The notes under the pieces were generated by a model. It was not told the DNA's origin and ran no database searches. It saw nothing but the letters and a program-made list of their open reading frames with translations. Shown here piece after piece: positions 6,179-9,181 of a stretch of DNA of 9,181 bases. How positions within the stretch are numbered: the first letter of the stretch is position 1; each line of letters starts with the position of its first letter. The DNA is from Chloroflexota bacterium (lineage in GTDB: Bacteria; Chloroflexota; Anaerolineae; Anaerolineales; UBA4823): assembly GCA_030669775.1 (NCBI GenBank), contig DAOVCZ010000062.1, positions 1-9,181 of the forward strand, written 5' to 3'. The translations under genes were made by a program, and so were the position numbers.

Positions 6179-7390
6179 ATGACAGATTTTGCTGGAAAAG
6201 GTAAAGTCGCAGTATTGAAAACTTCCCCTGCAACAGTGCTGGAAGACATTGAAAAATTGATGCAGATGGCTGGTTTCGAAGCAGCTCTTCCAAAGGGCAT
6301 CCAAACAGGCTTGAAAATCAACATTTCCTGGCAAACCTGGTACCCTGCCTGCTCGACGACCCCATGGCAATTGGAAGGAGTGATCCGCGGTTTGCAGAAT
6401 GCAGGGTATGCGGATTTAGTTGGTGTTCACAATGACACGGTTGTTGTGAATACCGAGGACGGCGAGATCAACAATAAACACAAGTTGATCACCGATGAGT
6501 ATGAGGTTCCGTGTCTTTACTTGTATAACGAGGATTTTGAGTGGATAGAATACCAACCAAAGCGTCCTTTGCTTGTGCTGGACAAAGTATATCCAGATGG
6601 AATCTTCATCCCCAAAGCACTACTTGGGATGAACATCGTCCAATTGCCAACGGTGAAAACCCATGTCTTTACCACAATAACGGGAGCGATGAAAAATGCC
6701 TTCGGTGGTTTATTACACCGCAACCGTCATTGGACGCATTCTGTAATCCACGACACGATTGTTGACCTGCTAGTTATCCAGCAAGATATCCACCCGGGCA
6801 TCTTCGCGGTAATGGATGGGACTTTCGCCGGAGATGGCCCTGGCCCGCGAGCCATGCGCTGGCATGAGAAGAATATTTTACTGGCCTCCGCAGACCAGGT
6901 AGCCATCGACGCTGTATCGGCGAAACTACAAGGATTTGACCCGCTGAATCTGCGCTTTATCCGCAGAGCTCACGAGTTGGAACTCGGCATTGGTGATCCA
7001 AGCCAGATTGAGATTGTGGGTTACGATATCGAGCAAGAATCCCCATGGAACTTCAAACGCGAGGATACATTTGCCAGTCGTGGACAGCATATGATTTACC
7101 ATGGCCCATTAAAGCCATTTGAAAAAATCCTCCTCCAATCACCCCTGGTGCCATGGTCATATTTCGCCAGCAACTTCTATCACAATGTTTATTGGTACCC
7201 CTTCGTCGGTCGCAAAAGAGTGTCAGCCGCCTTAGATACCCAGTGGGGAAAGCTGTTCCAATCATATGGGGACGGAAATGTAGTCATGCCAGGCATGGAA
7301 CCGAAAACCGTACTCCAAGCCGCAGTGGGATTGACGATGTTAACTGCTGCAGTTTTAGGTACAGCCTACATACTCAGAAAAAGAAAGTAA
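6179..7390 (+). CDS. DUF362-domain protein with C-terminal membrane tail anchor
   Basis: 403 aa. ATG at 6179 is preceded by AGGAG (6166-6170) at 8 bases. Family landmarks are clear: KVAVLKT at the start (9-15); LPTVKTHVFTTITGAMKN (156-173), continuing into AFGGL; DGTFAGDGPGPR (213-224); then ASADQVAIDAV (236-246) and a short helical stretch ending ELGIGDP (268-274). These match DUF362, a family of unknown biochemical role, some members of which are fused to 4Fe-4S ferredoxin domains. Here there is no CxxCxxC cluster motif (I see only Cys58 and Cys112), so this is an iron-sulfur-free form. Residues 300-370 are aromatic-rich and lack a family match that I know. The protein ends in a single hydrophobic helix (about 379-399) followed by RKRK, a tail-anchor arrangement with the bulk in the cytosol. 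It is divergent from the SPFH-like genes and shares their control region, so co-regulation is plausible. Family call is firm; function unknown. Confidence 0.82.
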   Translation: MTDFAGKGKVAVLKTSPATVLEDIEKLMQMAGFEAALPKGIQTGLKINISWQTWYPACSTTPWQLEGVIRGLQNAGYADLVGVHNDTVVVNTEDGEINNKHKLITDEYEVPCLYLYNEDFEWIEYQPKRPLLVLDKVYPDGIFIPKALLGMNIVQLPTVKTHVFTTITGAMKNAFGGLLHRNRHWTHSVIHDTIVDLLVIQQDIHPGIFAVMDGTFAGDGPGPRAMRWHEKNILLASADQVAIDAVSAKLQGFDPLNLRFIRRAHELELGIGDPSQIEIVGYDIEQESPWNFKREDTFASRGQHMIYHGPLKPFEKILLQSPLVPWSYFASNFYHNVYWYPFVGRKRVSAALDTQWGKLFQSYGDGNVVMPGMEPKTVLQAAVGLTMLTAAVLGTAYILRKRK

Positions 7391-7442
7391 GGTCAGCTGC
7401 CTGCTGAAAAATCATGTGTAATTGATTTTGCAACTTCACAGG

Positions 7443-7472
7443 TTGAATTTACGCATACAGAAAGCAAATAAT
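7443..7472 (+). promoter_or_regulatory. Promoter candidate for the flippase-like gene
   Basis: TTGAAT (7443-7448), 18 bases, AATAAT (7467-7472). The -10 matches consensus at 5 of 6 positions and the -35 at 4 of 6. The predicted start near 7479 lies inside the inverted repeat at 7460-7493 and leaves about 60 bases before the GTG at 7542. It was chosen by eye in an A/T-rich gap, where such matches arise easily. Confidence 0.32.
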
Positions 7473-7493
7473 TACTTATGATGATTTGCTTTC
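7460..7493. repeat. 10-base perfect inverted repeat between DUF362 and flippase-like genes
   Basis: GAAAGCAAAT (7460-7469) and ATTTGCTTTC (7484-7493) pair perfectly around a 14-base loop. The stem is A/T-rich and no T-run follows, so intrinsic termination would be weak. The left arm overlaps the -10 of the promoter candidate (7467-7472), so an operator reading is at least as good as a terminator reading. Confidence 0.55.
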
Positions 7494-7541
7494 AAACAAT
7501 CCACTTGCCCGCAATCACAGATCAATTCGATTAAGCTCCTC

Positions 7542-8549
7542 GTGAAAACCAACAATTTAAAACCTCGTGAAACTGCTTCCCAATCAAAAAACACATCGCT
7601 AATCAGGAAGCTGATCCCTGGTTTACTTTTCGGATTTTTGGTGTTTGCAGGTCTCATTTTAGTTGGGGATATCCGCCAAGTCGGCGATGAAGTGCGGGAC
7701 TTCCCATGGCAGATCATCCCATTGGTGTTGGGGCTAACCCTTTGGAATTACATACTTCGCTTCATAAAGTGGCACTATTTCCTGGGCCAGGTAGGTGTTC
7801 GCCAGCTCCCAGTTTTTGAGAGTGCCCGGTTGTTCGTTGCAGGCTTCCCTTTAGCAGTGACACCTGGGAAAGTCGGGGAAACTCTCAAAGGCGTTTGGCT
7901 CAACCAGCTGACTGACATCCCAACCGCACGTGGTGTCTCAGTCGTATTTGCTGAACGCATCAGTGATGGTATGGCTATGCTGGTCTTATCCACGGTTGGT
8001 GTGATCGCCTACCGTCGCTATTGGCCAGCTTTCGCTATAGTGTTGGGTTTGCTGCTGGGAGTAGTCATCATTTCCCAAATTCGCCCACTTTCAGAGTACC
8101 TTCTCGGAATTGGAGTCCGCCTGCCCCTGGTCAACCGATTCGCTCACTCGGTAAATGAATTCTATGAAGGCAGCTCCACTCTATTTCGACCCTGGACAAC
8201 CTTCATCTCTGTCAGTCTGGGAACTATCTCATGGTTGGCAGAAGGAATTGGCTTTTACTTCATCTTAATCGGTTTGGGAGTCGCACCTGGGGTTTCTACA
8301 CTTTCCATCGCGATTTTCGTGCTCTCCTTCTCAACTGTGATTGGTGCCATTTCCGCCCTTCCAGGCGGTCTTCTGGCCACCGACGCTTCTATTATCGGCA
8401 TGCTGGTCCTGCTTCTCGATATGAATGCAAATACAGCTGCCGCAGCTACATTGTTGATCCGCTTTGCCACTCTGTGGTTCGGTGTTGGCCTTGGTCTTAT
8501 CACCTGGCTTTTTTCACGTGACTTGCTCACCATGCAAGTTAAGCGGTAG
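7542..8549 (+). CDS. Flippase-like integral membrane protein (LPG-synthase TM / UPF0104 family)
   Basis: 335 aa with about eight hydrophobic segments (near 23-41, 57-75, 95-108, 142-156, 161-178, 219-245, 251-272 and 300-324). The pattern fits the TM domain shared by MprF-type lysylphosphatidylglycerol synthases and the AglD/UPF0104 flippase-like proteins. Signature segments are FPLAVTPGKVGETLKGVWL (102-120), where the family has a 'TPG-x-hGE' motif, and LPGGLLATDASI (273-284), where many members have PGGLGxxE. Here Asp281 stands where Glu is usual. The soluble acyltransferase-like domain of MprF is absent, so aminoacyl transfer to lipid is not expected; movement of a lipid-linked molecule is the family-based guess. 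The start is GTG at 7542, since no ATG or TTG occurs in frame after the stop at 7479. No clear ribosome site precedes it. A 151-base gap separates it from DUF362, so it may be its own transcription unit. Confidence 0.78.
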   Translation: MKTNNLKPRETASQSKNTSLIRKLIPGLLFGFLVFAGLILVGDIRQVGDEVRDFPWQIIPLVLGLTLWNYILRFIKWHYFLGQVGVRQLPVFESARLFVAGFPLAVTPGKVGETLKGVWLNQLTDIPTARGVSVVFAERISDGMAMLVLSTVGVIAYRRYWPAFAIVLGLLLGVVIISQIRPLSEYLLGIGVRLPLVNRFAHSVNEFYEGSSTLFRPWTTFISVSLGTISWLAEGIGFYFILIGLGVAPGVSTLSIAIFVLSFSTVIGAISALPGGLLATDASIIGMLVLLLDMNANTAAAATLLIRFATLWFGVGLGLITWLFSRDLLTMQVKR

Positions 8550-8687
8550 AATTCTCAGCAGTACAAGCCAGCAAATTTATCGTTCGTGAAGTGATTCCCA
8601 CTTTTGTAAGTCATTCCATCAGTAATTTCTGGTGTTATCTTTACCAATATTCCATAAGGATTTCTGATCTAGGATTCTCCAAATCTC

Positions 8688-9181
8688 ATGCTCCGCGTTG
8701 AATTTCACTGCCATACGATCTACTCCAAGGACAGTTTGGTGAGAGTAGAAAACCTGCTCGAAACATGCCAGCAGAAAGGTATCGACCGGATCGTGATCAC
8801 CGATCACAACGCTACCAACGGGGCATTTCAAGCCCAGAAAATCGACCCACAGCGTGTAATTGTGGGGGAAGAGATCCTGACTCAGAAAGGCGAGCTGCTG
8901 GCTGCCTTCATGCAGGAAGAGATCCCGGCTGGTCTACCTCCTTTGGAAACCATATCCCGTTTGCGAGAACAAGGGGCTTTTATCAGCGTTTCGCATCCTT
9001 TTGACCGGCTGCGAAGTGGCTATTGGCAGCTGGAGGACTTGCTCGAAATCACTCCCTTAGTTGATGCGATCGAAATCTTCAACGCGCGCTGTATGTCACC
9101 AGATTTCAATAGGCAGGCTGCTGAATTTGCCAAGGAGCATCAGGTAACAGGCACGGTCGGCTCAGACGCTCATGCAGCCTT
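8688..9181 (+). CDS. PHP-domain metal-dependent phosphoesterase, N-terminal part (open at window end)
   Basis: 164 complete codons, with no stop before the edge. The metal-binding motifs of the PHP superfamily are present in order: HCH at residues 7-9 (in FHCHTIYSKDS), TDHN at 38-41, GEEI at 60-63, SHPFDR at 102-107 and SDAH at 159-162. All expected His, Asp and Glu ligands seen so far are intact, so an active hydrolase using two or three divalent metals is likely. Targets in the family include histidinol phosphate, nucleotides and oligonucleotide ends, and the small stand-alone form here does not tell which. A polymerase-type PHP domain is unlikely because of the gene context, but the C-terminus is not visible. 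ATG at 8688 is chosen because an in-frame TAG lies at 8670-8672. The ribosome site is weak (AGGA at 8671-8674, 13 bases away). The 138-base gap after the flippase-like gene contains no promoter or terminator I would defend. Confidence 0.85.
   Translation, partial: MLRVEFHCHTIYSKDSLVRVENLLETCQQKGIDRIVITDHNATNGAFQAQKIDPQRVIVGEEILTQKGELLAAFMQEEIPAGLPPLETISRLREQGAFISVSHPFDRLRSGYWQLEDLLEITPLVDAIEIFNARCMSPDFNRQAAEFAKEHQVTGTVGSDAHAA

Noticed and set aside
7394..7408. Short stem TCAGC-TGCCT-GCTGA after the DUF362 stop
   Set aside because: Only 5 bases and followed by A residues on the plus strand, so not a terminator for that gene.
8589..8603. Small hairpin AAGTG-ATTCC-CACTT after the flippase-like gene
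   Set aside because: A 5-base stem with only a short T stretch is too weak to call a terminator.
8765..9004. 79-codon open frame on the plus strand
   Set aside because: It overlaps the PHP gene in another frame. The PHP frame carries all the metal motifs, while this one has none.

Overview
The window looks like a stretch of bacterial chromosome with compact genes, roughly half G+C by eye, and no insertion sequence, phage, tRNA or rRNA gene. The gene mix is an LVIVD-repeat surface protein, divergent SPFH/band-7-like membrane proteins, a DUF362 protein, a flippase-like integral membrane protein, a PHP-domain hydrolase and a PfkB kinase. This reminds me of Chloroflexota of the Anaerolineae type. 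That placement is an impression from protein content and cannot be proven here.

Left half, minus strand (5905 down to 1), three tightly packed genes read leftward. First is a giant gene (1685-5905, about 1406 aa). Its product has an N-terminal membrane anchor, 21 LVIVD-type beta-propeller repeats predicted outside the cell, a second membrane segment and a cytoplasmic SPFH/band-7-like domain. Four bases after its stop, a TTG start with a perfect AGGAGG begins a 518-aa protein with two membrane segments and a related SPFH-like domain. The end of that gene overlaps the start of a PfkB-family sugar/nucleoside kinase, cut by the window edge. The spacing argues for one transcript with translational coupling.

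Centre (5906-6178), a divergent control region. It holds a leftward promoter candidate so close to the ATG that the message would be nearly leaderless. It also holds a rightward promoter candidate with a 170-base leader, a perfect 8-3-8 dyad touching the rightward -35 box, and a pair of 10-base boxes in inverted orientation on either side.

Right half, plus strand. A DUF362 protein with a C-terminal tail anchor (6179-7390) is followed by a flippase-like/LPG-synthase-type membrane protein (7542-8549). The latter has its own promoter candidate overlapped by a 10-base inverted repeat. Last is the start of a PHP-domain metal-dependent phosphoesterase (8688 to the window end, open).

The most interesting unit is the leftward pair: an outside propeller joined through the membrane to an SPFH-like domain, plus a second SPFH-like partner. 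I infer a membrane scaffold or sensor complex. No function is demonstrated, and any link to the kinase, DUF362 or flippase genes rests only on proximity.
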